Source of the DNA: Streptomyces xanthii
GTDB lineage: Bacteria; Actinomycetota; Actinomycetes; Streptomycetales; Streptomycetaceae
Assembly (NCBI RefSeq): GCF_014621695.1
Contig: NZ_CP061281.1
Coordinates: 4,836,001-4,900,000, forward strand
Direction: 5' to 3'
DNA length: 64,000 bases
In this document: positions 24,182-31,817 of the stretch, piece by piece
Numbering within the stretch: the stretch's first letter is position 1
How the letters are laid out: the number at the start of each line of letters is the position of its first letter
Notes under the pieces: model-generated
Databases searched by the model: none
Told to the model about the DNA's origin: nothing
Seen by the model: the letters and a program-made list of their open reading frames with translations, nothing else
Made by a program: the position numbers and the translations under genes

Positions 24182-24871
24182 ATGGGTACTCGTCCACGCA
24201 CGTTGATCGCCGCCGGTGCCACCCTCGGCGCCTTGGCGCTGGCCGGCTGCTCCAATGGATCGGACGCCGATTCGGGTGCCTCCGCCAGTCCTGCGTCGGC
24301 GGCCTCGAGCGAGGGGGCTGACGCGGGAGCGCCTCCGGGGGCCGAGATTCTCGGGATCACGCGAGAGGGCGAGCCGTTCAAGGTCACCGTCACTTTCTCC
24401 GACGGCTCGCAACCAGCTGAGTTCCGCATCACGGTCGACGGAGTGACCTGCGATGACTCATTGGACCCGAAGGTGCTTGCCTATGCCGCTGATTCGGTGG
24501 GGGCCAGTGCCACCGAATCACCGGTGCCGGAGAGTGGAAAGCAATTCTGCGTCGTACTCATGAACGTGGAGAACGTGGGCAAGAGCCGGCAGAGCTGGGA
24601 CGCCGGCGGAACCGTTGGGCTGAATGTCCGTGACACTCAGTACACGGAGACACAGCAAGAGGCCGAATACGCCTTGGACTACGCGCAGTACGCCAACTCC
24701 CAGGGGCGGCCCGGGGCGACGTTCGGACTCAACCCCGGCAGCCATGGTCCTGCGTACGGTGTATTCGAGATTCCGGCGGGCGATGAGCCCACCAGCCTGT
24801 GGGTGACCTCCGGTACAGCGATCACAACCATCGACGGTGTCGAACCCGGCTACCTGGTTCGCCTGGAATGA
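24182..24871 (+). CDS. Secreted lipoprotein (DUF4352-like)
   Basis: A 229-aa protein with a lipoprotein signal: basic RPR, hydrophobic core LIAAGATLGALALAG, and lipobox LALAGC with the lipidated Cys at about residue 22. After a Ser/Ala linker the mature part has a beta-rich domain with CVVLMNVENVGKSRQSW and NPGSHGPAYGVFEIPAGDEP, resembling DUF4352-type Ig-like lipoproteins. Extracellular, membrane-tethered; function unknown. ATG 24182 is preceded by gagg. Codons are less G/C-biased than in flanking core genes, which suits recent acquisition. Convergent with the C5 methyltransferase gene. Confidence 0.82.
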   Translation: MGTRPRTLIAAGATLGALALAGCSNGSDADSGASASPASAASSEGADAGAPPGAEILGITREGEPFKVTVTFSDGSQPAEFRITVDGVTCDDSLDPKVLAYAADSVGASATESPVPESGKQFCVVLMNVENVGKSRQSWDAGGTVGLNVRDTQYTETQQEAEYALDYAQYANSQGRPGATFGLNPGSHGPAYGVFEIPAGDEPTSLWVTSGTAITTIDGVEPGYLVRLE

Positions 24872-24913
24872 GGCGGGTGTTCGCCGGCGTGCCTCCACGG
24901 CTGGCGCGAGGCA

Positions 24914-26020
24914 TCAGTACGCGTAGTGCTCCTTCAGCGACTTGTTCAGCCGGTCACGTTCGAAGCCCAGCGCGGCGGCAAGGACGTGCATGCCGAGGCG
25001 AGGTGGAACGGCGTTTCCGATCTGCTGGGCAACAGCGGCGCCGGCCCACAGCCAGTCCGGTACTGCGGGAAAGGTCTGGAGCTGACCCGCTTCGGACTCC
25101 GTCAGGCGCGGGCGGTCACGGCCGTCAGGTCCGACGATGCGGTTGCGCGAGATCTTGCCCGTCACTGTGGCCGAAGGCTCGTGAGATCCGCGCTGCCCGC
25201 GAGCCTTGGGATCACCGCCGGTTCCATAATTGGAGACCACGGTGAAGGGCTCGTCACGGTCGGTGAGAACGTCCCTCATGCTCACCCACGGCTGCAGCCC
25301 GAGGCCGTGGTCCTGGCGTGACGTGCGCTTGTGGTACCGCCCGTGCGTCGTTTCGGGCATGCACGGCGCACCCTGCAGCAGGCGCCCCTCCCCGGTCCAC
25401 CGGGCGATGAGGATCGCGCGGCGTCGGGTCTGAGGCACGCCGTACTCCTCGGTGTGCAGAACCTGAGGCTCGGCCACGGCGTACCCCTCCGCCCGCAGGA
25501 TCTGCGCGTACCGCTGCCACACGGGCAGCACGGCCGGCACCTGCTCCAGGACGATCACCTGGAACGGGCGCCCGGCGTCGATCGCCTCGAGTGCCCAGCG
25601 CAGCGGTTCGAGGACCAGGCCGGTGCGTTCGTCGTGCTTGTCGGTCTCCTCGTCCTTGAGCGCCGCGAGGTCCTCCCTGACCTTCGCCAGCGGATCACGG
25701 TTGCGCAGCCGGTCGGCGAAGGTGAGGACATGGTCGAGCGCCCGTCGGCCGGAACCCCTGCCCGCGACCGTGAACGTCTGGCACGGGGGTCCGCCGGCGA
25801 GGACGTTGAAATCCTCGCCGATGGTGGTCGGCCCGTAGTCGCGGACGTCGCCGGCTTCGGTCGGCAGTCCGTTCGCGGCGCGGGTGGCGCAGGCGTCTTT
25901 GTCCCACTCGATACCCATCGACGGCACCTTGAGCTGCCGTGCGGCCTGATCGAGCCCACCGGGCCCCGCGAAGAGATCAATGATCTTGAACGGGGAGGTG
26001 GATGGGGGTGCTGCGTTCAT
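24914..26020 (-). CDS. DNA (cytosine-5) methyltransferase, catalytically intact
   Basis: A 368-aa C5-methyltransferase. Motif I is DLFAGPGG (15-22), motif IV GGPPCQTF with catalytic Cys80, motif VI is EQV rather than the usual ENV, motif VIII is QTRRRA, and motif X is QQIGNAVPP. The stretch between VIII and IX is short, so the target-recognition domain is compact. It should methylate cytosine in a specific site and protect host DNA. Last gene of the seven-gene defence cluster, 10 nt after the methyltransferase-like fusion gene. It may need that inactive homologue as partner. Confidence 0.92.
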   Translation of the reverse strand: MNAAPPSTSPFKIIDLFAGPGGLDQAARQLKVPSMGIEWDKDACATRAANGLPTEAGDVRDYGPTTIGEDFNVLAGGPPCQTFTVAGRGSGRRALDHVLTFADRLRNRDPLAKVREDLAALKDEETDKHDERTGLVLEPLRWALEAIDAGRPFQVIVLEQVPAVLPVWQRYAQILRAEGYAVAEPQVLHTEEYGVPQTRRRAILIARWTGEGRLLQGAPCMPETTHGRYHKRTSRQDHGLGLQPWVSMRDVLTDRDEPFTVVSNYGTGGDPKARGQRGSHEPSATVTGKISRNRIVGPDGRDRPRLTESEAGQLQTFPAVPDWLWAGAAVAQQIGNAVPPRLGMHVLAAALGFERDRLNKSLKEHYAY

Positions 26021-26030
26021 AGGGCGAATC

Positions 26031-27938
26031 CTAGCCGGCGAGTGCGGTGGCGATCGCCTCTCCCACCGCTCGGGCCAGCGGGGGCGGGAGCGCGTTGCCG
26101 ATCTGACGGTAGGCGGCCGTCTTCCCGCCGGCGATCTGCCAGGTCGAGGGGATCGACTGCAGCATCGCCGTCTGGGCGATCGTGAGCTTCGGCTGCTCGG
26201 TGAGCGGGGTGTCCGCGTCCGGAAGGTGGTCGGCCAGACTGTTCCCGTTCACGCCCAGCTGTTTCCAGGCATTCTTCGAACCCGTCGGGCCGAGGTCGGC
26301 ACCGCCGCGACGATCCGAACCGCCGACGAGCGCCGGTGCCGGATGCCAGGCCCCGCGTACCCAGGCGTCCGCTCCAGGCCATCCTCCGGCGGCCATGGAA
26401 GGGCCGAGGGTCTCACCGACGGTCCGCACGCGCAGCACGGTCCGGGACGGCCACACGAACCGATCCGCGTACGGCTCCCGCAGGGCCACGAGGAAGCCGG
26501 ATTTGCGATGCTGCGGAACGCCGAAGTCCGCGGCGTCCAGCACCTTCCAGAACACGCGGTAGCCCGCGGACCGGAGCTCCGCCTCCATCCAGGTGCGTTC
26601 GTTCTTGAAGTCGTCCTTCTCGACCAGGTCCGACATGTTCTCCAGCAGAACGGCTCGGGGACGGATCTGCGGGACGAGGGCCACCGCCTGCCGCAGCACG
26701 GCGCGCTCCTCCTCGTCGTCGTGGCGCTTCGTGGTGGCGGCGGACTTGATCCGGGGCAGGCCCGCGCTGAACAGGTCGACGCCCTGGACCTCGGGGTGAT
26801 CCGCGGGGTCGAAGTGGAGAAGATCGCCGCAGACGACCTTCCATTCCGGTCGGTTGATCTCGATCGTCCAGCAGGCGTGAGCCTTCCGGTCCACGAGCAG
26901 CACCGGACGGAATCCCGCCTGTTCGAGCCCGCGGGCCTGGGCACCCGATCCGGAACAGACCTCGAACGAGGACAGGACCCTGGAGGGTTCGGGGAGGCCT
27001 GTGGTGACGTGGGTCGAGGCTGTCGTCGCGGCGGGCACGGCGACGGCCTCGACCGCGGGCCACGCCCTTTCGACGGGCGTCTCGTCCGGAGCCGGGCCCC
27101 GCGCACTGTCCTGGGAGGACTGCGCGAACACGGTGGCGAGGTGTTCCTCCACCACGGAGGCGCTCTCCGGGGACTCACCGTGCTTGACGTGCAGCAGCGC
27201 GGCGACCGACTCGCGTGCGACGGCGCGGAGTTCGCTGTCGAGCGTCTCCTCCTCGATCCCGTCGAACAGCACGAAGGGTGCCAGACGCAGCAGTCTCTTG
27301 AGGAAGTCCTGGAGCGTCTCGCGCTGGTTGAGCCCCTTCAGGTCCAGCTCGTTCCACACGCGCAGGATCGCCTTGACCAGGTGCGGGCTTCCGCCGAGCG
27401 CCGCTCGGCGGGCGTAGATCTGGTCGAACGCCGCCTCACCCAGGATGCCGAGTGCCTCGTACGGGCTGGGATCACCGGGCGAGTACACCAGCTGCGCGCG
27501 CCACCACAGACGCCCGAACACGTGGCGCGTCAGGTCGGTGCCCAGCACACGATCGCGCGGAGGGCGGGGATAGCGCCAGAAGGCGACATCCGGGAGCAGC
27601 ACCAGCCCGAGGAACGCCCAGAGATCGCGCGACGCCGCCTCCGCGGGCACGAGATTCATCTGGGAGTGCAACAGCTCGGCGAGTCGAAGATCGAAATCGG
27701 CGTTACGGGTGCGGTCCGATTCCTCGGGGAACCCCGCTTGTCGGGCCAGATCCACGACGGACTCCCGCAGCGTCCACAGCTGCTCGGTACCGATCCGGTC
27801 GCCGCCCGTCGCGACATAGACGGCTGACGGATGCGACACATCCACACGTCGAGCCACGTCGACGATCGACAGTTCGCGGTACTCGTCGAACAGAGGCTTG
27901 GCCTGGCCCGCGAGCAGGCGAGGGTAGAGCAGGCTCAC
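26031..27938 (-). CDS. DUF6339-like domain fused to a C5-methyltransferase-like domain lacking the catalytic Cys
   Basis: A 635-aa two-part protein. Residues about 1-270 resemble the DUF6339 family (tentative), starting LLYPRLLAGQAKPLFDEY. After a linker, residues about 320-635 have a C5-methyltransferase fold: motif I SFEVCSGSGAQARGLEQAGF, motif VI LLENMSDLV, motif VIII-like VPQHRKSGFL and motif X YRQIGNALPPPLA. Motif IV, normally GGPPCQ with the catalytic Cys, reads AGLPRIKS (about 388-395), so it cannot form the covalent enzyme-cytosine intermediate. A structural or DNA-recognition role beside the intact enzyme is likely. GTG start overlaps the previous stop by 4 bp. Confidence 0.85.
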   Translation of the reverse strand: MSLLYPRLLAGQAKPLFDEYRELSIVDVARRVDVSHPSAVYVATGGDRIGTEQLWTLRESVVDLARQAGFPEESDRTRNADFDLRLAELLHSQMNLVPAEAASRDLWAFLGLVLLPDVAFWRYPRPPRDRVLGTDLTRHVFGRLWWRAQLVYSPGDPSPYEALGILGEAAFDQIYARRAALGGSPHLVKAILRVWNELDLKGLNQRETLQDFLKRLLRLAPFVLFDGIEEETLDSELRAVARESVAALLHVKHGESPESASVVEEHLATVFAQSSQDSARGPAPDETPVERAWPAVEAVAVPAATTASTHVTTGLPEPSRVLSSFEVCSGSGAQARGLEQAGFRPVLLVDRKAHACWTIEINRPEWKVVCGDLLHFDPADHPEVQGVDLFSAGLPRIKSAATTKRHDDEEERAVLRQAVALVPQIRPRAVLLENMSDLVEKDDFKNERTWMEAELRSAGYRVFWKVLDAADFGVPQHRKSGFLVALREPYADRFVWPSRTVLRVRTVGETLGPSMAAGGWPGADAWVRGAWHPAPALVGGSDRRGGADLGPTGSKNAWKQLGVNGNSLADHLPDADTPLTEQPKLTIAQTAMLQSIPSTWQIAGGKTAAYRQIGNALPPPLARAVGEAIATALAG

Positions 27939-28834
27939 TGCGGCTCCTCGAAGATCTTCACGGCGGCCTGGAGTTCGGAGGCGAAGTGGCTCGGGTCATG
28001 TTGCCGGCGCAGCCGCACGTCGTTGATCGACTGCTCCGGAAACAGCCGGTGGAACAGGGACAGCAGCGTCGCCCCCAAGGACTCCTCGGGGTGGTCGGCG
28101 TCGTCCGTGAATTCGTCCTGCGACAGGGCGTACTCGATCATGGTGCGCGCGACATCCGCGTACACCGCCGAAAGCACGACGCGGTCGACCGGTCGCGGAC
28201 GGGCCGCGTTCTGGAACGCCTCGGCCGTGGTCGTGTTCTTCTCGTTCACGAGCAGAAGCAGGGAGCCCATCGCGGCGCTGTCCAACTCACCGCTGATCTG
28301 GATGTGCCAGGCGGCACCGTTCGGGAAAGTGGTGTGCGCGAAGTCGATGACAGCCATGGGGAACTGCGGGGCATCGCCCTGGAGGCGCAGTTCGACACCG
28401 TCGTCCCAGAGAACGGAGCCGGCGCGTCTCGGTGCCGCGGGTCGGGCGTCGTCGCGCCGTTCCGCCAGAACGAGAGCCGTGTCCAGGAGAAGGACGCCAC
28501 CGAGGTCGGCGCCCCGGAGCCGGAAGTCGAGATCGACCGTGCTCTCCTCGACTCCGTTCAAGCGGATGAGCCGACCTGGCCCCCGCAGGTTCGACCCCGT
28601 GGCCGTCCATACGACGGACAACAGGAGATCGGTGTCCTCCGGGAGCCCCGAATCGGCACGGGCGCGCGTCAGATCGACGGTCACGCGCCTGCGCAGGTGA
28701 AGGTCCATCTGGTAGTCCCAGTCGTCGATGGCCCGCGGCAGCGGCACCTCGCCGTCCGGTGTGACCAGGGACCACGCTTCGGCAGTGACGACGTCCCGGG
28801 GCGGGACACGGTAGGGAAGTGCTTGGCGGGGCAT
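27935..28834 (-). CDS. Conserved defence-cluster protein of unknown function, 299 aa
   Basis: Not recognised. It has a beta-rich N-terminal half (VTPDGEVPLPRAIDDWDYQM; LLLSVVWTATGSNLRGPG) and a helical C-terminus with LSQDEFTDDADHPEESLG and LLSLFHRLFPEQSINDV. No nuclease, P-loop or membrane motif was seen. It overlaps the GHKL ATPase gene by 1 bp upstream and the methyltransferase-like gene by 4 bp downstream, so it is part of the same translational unit and probably a structural subunit of the complex. ATG 28834 is set by the TGATG overlap; longer frames run into the GHKL gene. Confidence 0.8.
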   Translation of the reverse strand: MPRQALPYRVPPRDVVTAEAWSLVTPDGEVPLPRAIDDWDYQMDLHLRRRVTVDLTRARADSGLPEDTDLLLSVVWTATGSNLRGPGRLIRLNGVEESTVDLDFRLRGADLGGVLLLDTALVLAERRDDARPAAPRRAGSVLWDDGVELRLQGDAPQFPMAVIDFAHTTFPNGAAWHIQISGELDSAAMGSLLLLVNEKNTTTAEAFQNAARPRPVDRVVLSAVYADVARTMIEYALSQDEFTDDADHPEESLGATLLSLFHRLFPEQSINDVRLRRQHDPSHFASELQAAVKIFEEPQ

Positions 28835-30804
28835 CAGTCCGTCACCGCCCGCACCTTGATCGCGATCTCGGTCATGGTGTCCGGAGCCGGCTCCACGAGA
28901 GCCCGCCACACCGCGTCACCACCGCTGATGTCGCACTCGGGGGACGTGTGCAGCGCGCCCTCGGGATCCTGCCAACCGAGCAGCACGGGCACGCGTGCCC
29001 CCGCCGGTGGGTCGGTCTCCCGCCCGCCCGTGCCCGGAAGCGTGACGGCCAGATCGGCTGACACCCGCTGAACAGCGTCGACGGGCAGCCGGAACGCCTG
29101 CACGAGCACGGACCGTTCGCCCAGGTCGTCGAAGTACGGGTCACCCACGTACTGGACGCGAGGCCTGATGCGTCGCACCGCGGAAGGTTCCGAAACGGCC
29201 GGTCCGTCTGCGCCGCCTTCCGAGTGCCGATCGGCCCCGTCCCGCGCTGTTCCTCGAGACCCACGCACGCGTACTTCGGTCTCAGGGCCCTCCTCCTCGT
29301 CGTTCCCCCGCTTGCGGGAGGTGAGTCCGGAGCCGGGCCTGGTGAACGATGTCGCGCCACCGATGCCCCAGGCCCCGCCGACCAGCCCGGAGAAGCGACT
29401 GCTGGCCGCACCGAGCGGTACCTGAGCCCCACCGGACTTGGCCCCGCCGCTCAGGGACAGCAGGTTGCTGATCTCTTCCTGGATACGGCGGAACGTGGTC
29501 CTGACGTAAGTGCTGTCCGGGGCCTCGAGCGAGTGCGGGTGCCAGGCGTCATGCGTGGGCGGCTCGGCCTTGGCGTACACCTCGTCCATGCCGTGATCGC
29601 CACGGAACACGCCGGCGTATCCCTGGTTCTCGCTGGGCGGCTTCGGGCCGGGGTGGTACGTCACCACCAACTCGGCCGGGCGCATGAGGCAGACGTGGTG
29701 GACCAGATCAGTGATCCCGACCATGCTCGACGCGGAGGACGACCGGAGCGCAGGCATGATCCGCTTCACGACGCCGAAGCGGCCGAGCAGCTTCCGAGGC
29801 TTGCCGCACAAGAGCTCTCGCCCCTTCTCGCCGCGCATCTGCTCGTACGCGGCGACGAAGAGCTTGAGCGGCTGGTGCGTGCGCGGATCCGGAACAGGGA
29901 CGGTCTGACCGTCTCTCCTGACCTCGAACCGCATGGGAGGAGCGGCCCCGTCCTTCTCCAGCATCTTCGGCCACAGGTGCCAGCTGATCGTCTCGGCCAG
30001 GTACTCCGCGGCCTGAGGGACCTCCAGCCGCTGTTCGTCGCGCTCCAGCTTGGGATCGACCACGACGACCGAGGTGCCGGTCTCCTCGGGGCCGAACGGA
30101 CGCAGCCCCAGTTGGTGCGCCACGGCATCGGCCTCATCGCCGATCAGCGGTTCGATGACATCGCCGGAAGTGTCGCCCCACCAGTGCCGGCCCGTGTAGC
30201 GCAGGGGGTTCTCGGGTGTGTCCCCGTAGTAGCTCTCCCACATGGCACACCCGATGAGCCGGGTCTCCAGCTCGCCGCGCGGGTTGCGACACCGGGTGTG
30301 GATGAGCACGGTGCCGCAGCGGGAGAGCAGGTAGAAGATGCCCTTGCCGAACCCGTAGGTGCCACCGCCGAACGGGGTGTCGCGGGGCTCACCGATATTG
30401 CGGACGAACGACACGAAGTCCCGGGACGCCTCGTCCGTCGTACGGTCGGCGCGCGTCGGCCCGCCCAGTCCTGTCGTGCCTCGGTCGGACACGGTCAGCA
30501 GGGGGATGGTGCTGCGCGAGAGCGAAGCTCGCAGGGGCAGGTGCTCGCTCTTCAGCGGCGCCTTGTTGAGCAGCAGCTCACGCCACACCGGGCCGTGCGC
30601 GGGCCCCACCGTGGACAGGTCGATCCGGTAGTCGACCGGGTCGGACGAGCCGGGCGGGCGCGCGTCCCAACTGTTCTGCGTGGACTCGCGGACCAGGATG
30701 GTCAACAGGTCCAGCTCCGGTCGACCGAGCTGATTGCGAATGCCCTCCGCCGCGCTGGCACCCTCCGGAGGATAGGGCTGCGAGTGCCAGGCCGGGGCGC
30801 TCAC
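28834..30804 (-). CDS. MORC/MutL-like GHKL ATPase of a restriction-type system
   Basis: A 656-aa protein. The Bergerat (GHKL) fold is clear: N-box RESTQNSWDA with catalytic Glu40 and Asn44, G1 box VSDRGTTGLGG (Asp107), and the lid/G2 box FGGGTYGFGKGIFYLL (about 145-158). The middle includes a transducer-like region, and the C-terminus a charged linker (RKRGNDEEEGPETEVRVRG) and a beta domain. Such bacterial MORC-like ATPases are known from restriction-modification neighbourhoods with Z1 and C5-methylase genes, and should dimerise on ATP to clamp DNA. GTG start overlaps the nuclease gene's TGA (GTGA). Confidence 0.9.
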   Translation of the reverse strand: MSAPAWHSQPYPPEGASAAEGIRNQLGRPELDLLTILVRESTQNSWDARPPGSSDPVDYRIDLSTVGPAHGPVWRELLLNKAPLKSEHLPLRASLSRSTIPLLTVSDRGTTGLGGPTRADRTTDEASRDFVSFVRNIGEPRDTPFGGGTYGFGKGIFYLLSRCGTVLIHTRCRNPRGELETRLIGCAMWESYYGDTPENPLRYTGRHWWGDTSGDVIEPLIGDEADAVAHQLGLRPFGPEETGTSVVVVDPKLERDEQRLEVPQAAEYLAETISWHLWPKMLEKDGAAPPMRFEVRRDGQTVPVPDPRTHQPLKLFVAAYEQMRGEKGRELLCGKPRKLLGRFGVVKRIMPALRSSSASSMVGITDLVHHVCLMRPAELVVTYHPGPKPPSENQGYAGVFRGDHGMDEVYAKAEPPTHDAWHPHSLEAPDSTYVRTTFRRIQEEISNLLSLSGGAKSGGAQVPLGAASSRFSGLVGGAWGIGGATSFTRPGSGLTSRKRGNDEEEGPETEVRVRGSRGTARDGADRHSEGGADGPAVSEPSAVRRIRPRVQYVGDPYFDDLGERSVLVQAFRLPVDAVQRVSADLAVTLPGTGGRETDPPAGARVPVLLGWQDPEGALHTSPECDISGGDAVWRALVEPAPDTMTEIAIKVRAVTD

Positions 30805-31817
30805 GCGGGCTCCCGCAGAAGGGCATCGAGGACCTCGGTGACGGCTTCCTCGGAGAGCGGTGCGAGGGACGGCCCGGTGAGGTCCACGGTGTACGCGACG
30901 TCCTCGACGGTCACCGGCACGCCCGCCTGCTCGAGCTCACGTCCGGTGAGCCGGGGGAAGTCCTTGCCCACGGGATACCAACGCTGCTCCGTCGCCACGA
31001 AGCGCGCCTCGGCGTATCGCTCGACATCCGCGGGCTGATAGCCGACGTGGCTCAGCAACCCGCGCAGGGACGTCTCGTCGTCGCACAGTTCCAGCGCCCG
31101 GTCGACCAGCTCGGGCAGCGACGTGCCTGAAGCGGACGCCGCGAGTCGGAACCACACCAGGTGGAGCGGGCCCCCTTCCGGTGCTTCCAGCTGGTCGAGG
31201 CCGTGTATCCGGGCGCGGCGGCCTTCGGTGTACGTGGAGCTCTTGACCTCGACGGCGCCGTGAGGAGAGCAGAAGTCGTGGCGGTGACCCGAGGGGCCGA
31301 GCCACAGGCGGTGCGCACTGGGGTCACGTTCGAGCATCGCGACCAGCACGAGCAGTTCGCCGAACAGCCCTGTGATCCGCTCACCGCTCAGTGGTGCCCC
31401 CTGGACGCGGAACAGCGACTTCCATCGATCCATGGCCCGGTAGAGCGCCTTGACCGGGTTGGCGGGAAGCTGCTCGGCGGTGTCCAGGACATCCGAACAG
31501 AGTGTGGCGAAGAGGTCGTTGAGGTTCCGCTCCAGGCAGCTGAGGTCCGCGTAGGTGCGATAGCTGGTCTCGTCCTCAAGGGGCCGCTTGCGCAGCTTGA
31601 GGACGGGGCCGTCGGGGCCCCGGCGCAGTTGCTGACGGGATTTCATGGGGACCAGGAGATGGCGGTGCCCCTCGTAGTCGACCGCCGCCATCAGCGCGCC
31701 GTCGTCCGTACCGATCGAGAGGTCGGTGACCCGGAGTCGACGTTCGGCCGTCACCGGCTCGGCCTCCAGCTCGGCCCAGCGCTCGTCGAGCAGGTCTCGC
31801 CACGAGTCGGTGCTCAT
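30801..31817 (-). CDS. PD-(D/E)XK family nuclease-like protein (DUF4420 type)
   Basis: A 338-aa protein with a nuclease-core signature: an upstream helix, ITGLFGELLVL, whose Glu is part of the active site; HRHDFCSPHG providing the Asp; and AVEVKSSTYT (E-x-K) about residues 188-197. This matches the PD-(D/E)XK family formerly called DUF4420. It is the likely endonuclease of the system, cleaving or nicking unmodified DNA under control of the GHKL and Z1 ATPases. ATG 31817 overlaps the Z1 stop by 4 bp, its own stop overlaps the GHKL start by 4 bp, so subunits are made in fixed ratio. Confidence 0.9.
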   Translation of the reverse strand: MSTDSWRDLLDERWAELEAEPVTAERRLRVTDLSIGTDDGALMAAVDYEGHRHLLVPMKSRQQLRRGPDGPVLKLRKRPLEDETSYRTYADLSCLERNLNDLFATLCSDVLDTAEQLPANPVKALYRAMDRWKSLFRVQGAPLSGERITGLFGELLVLVAMLERDPSAHRLWLGPSGHRHDFCSPHGAVEVKSSTYTEGRRARIHGLDQLEAPEGGPLHLVWFRLAASASGTSLPELVDRALELCDDETSLRGLLSHVGYQPADVERYAEARFVATEQRWYPVGKDFPRLTGRELEQAGVPVTVEDVAYTVDLTGPSLAPLSEEAVTEVLDALLREPA

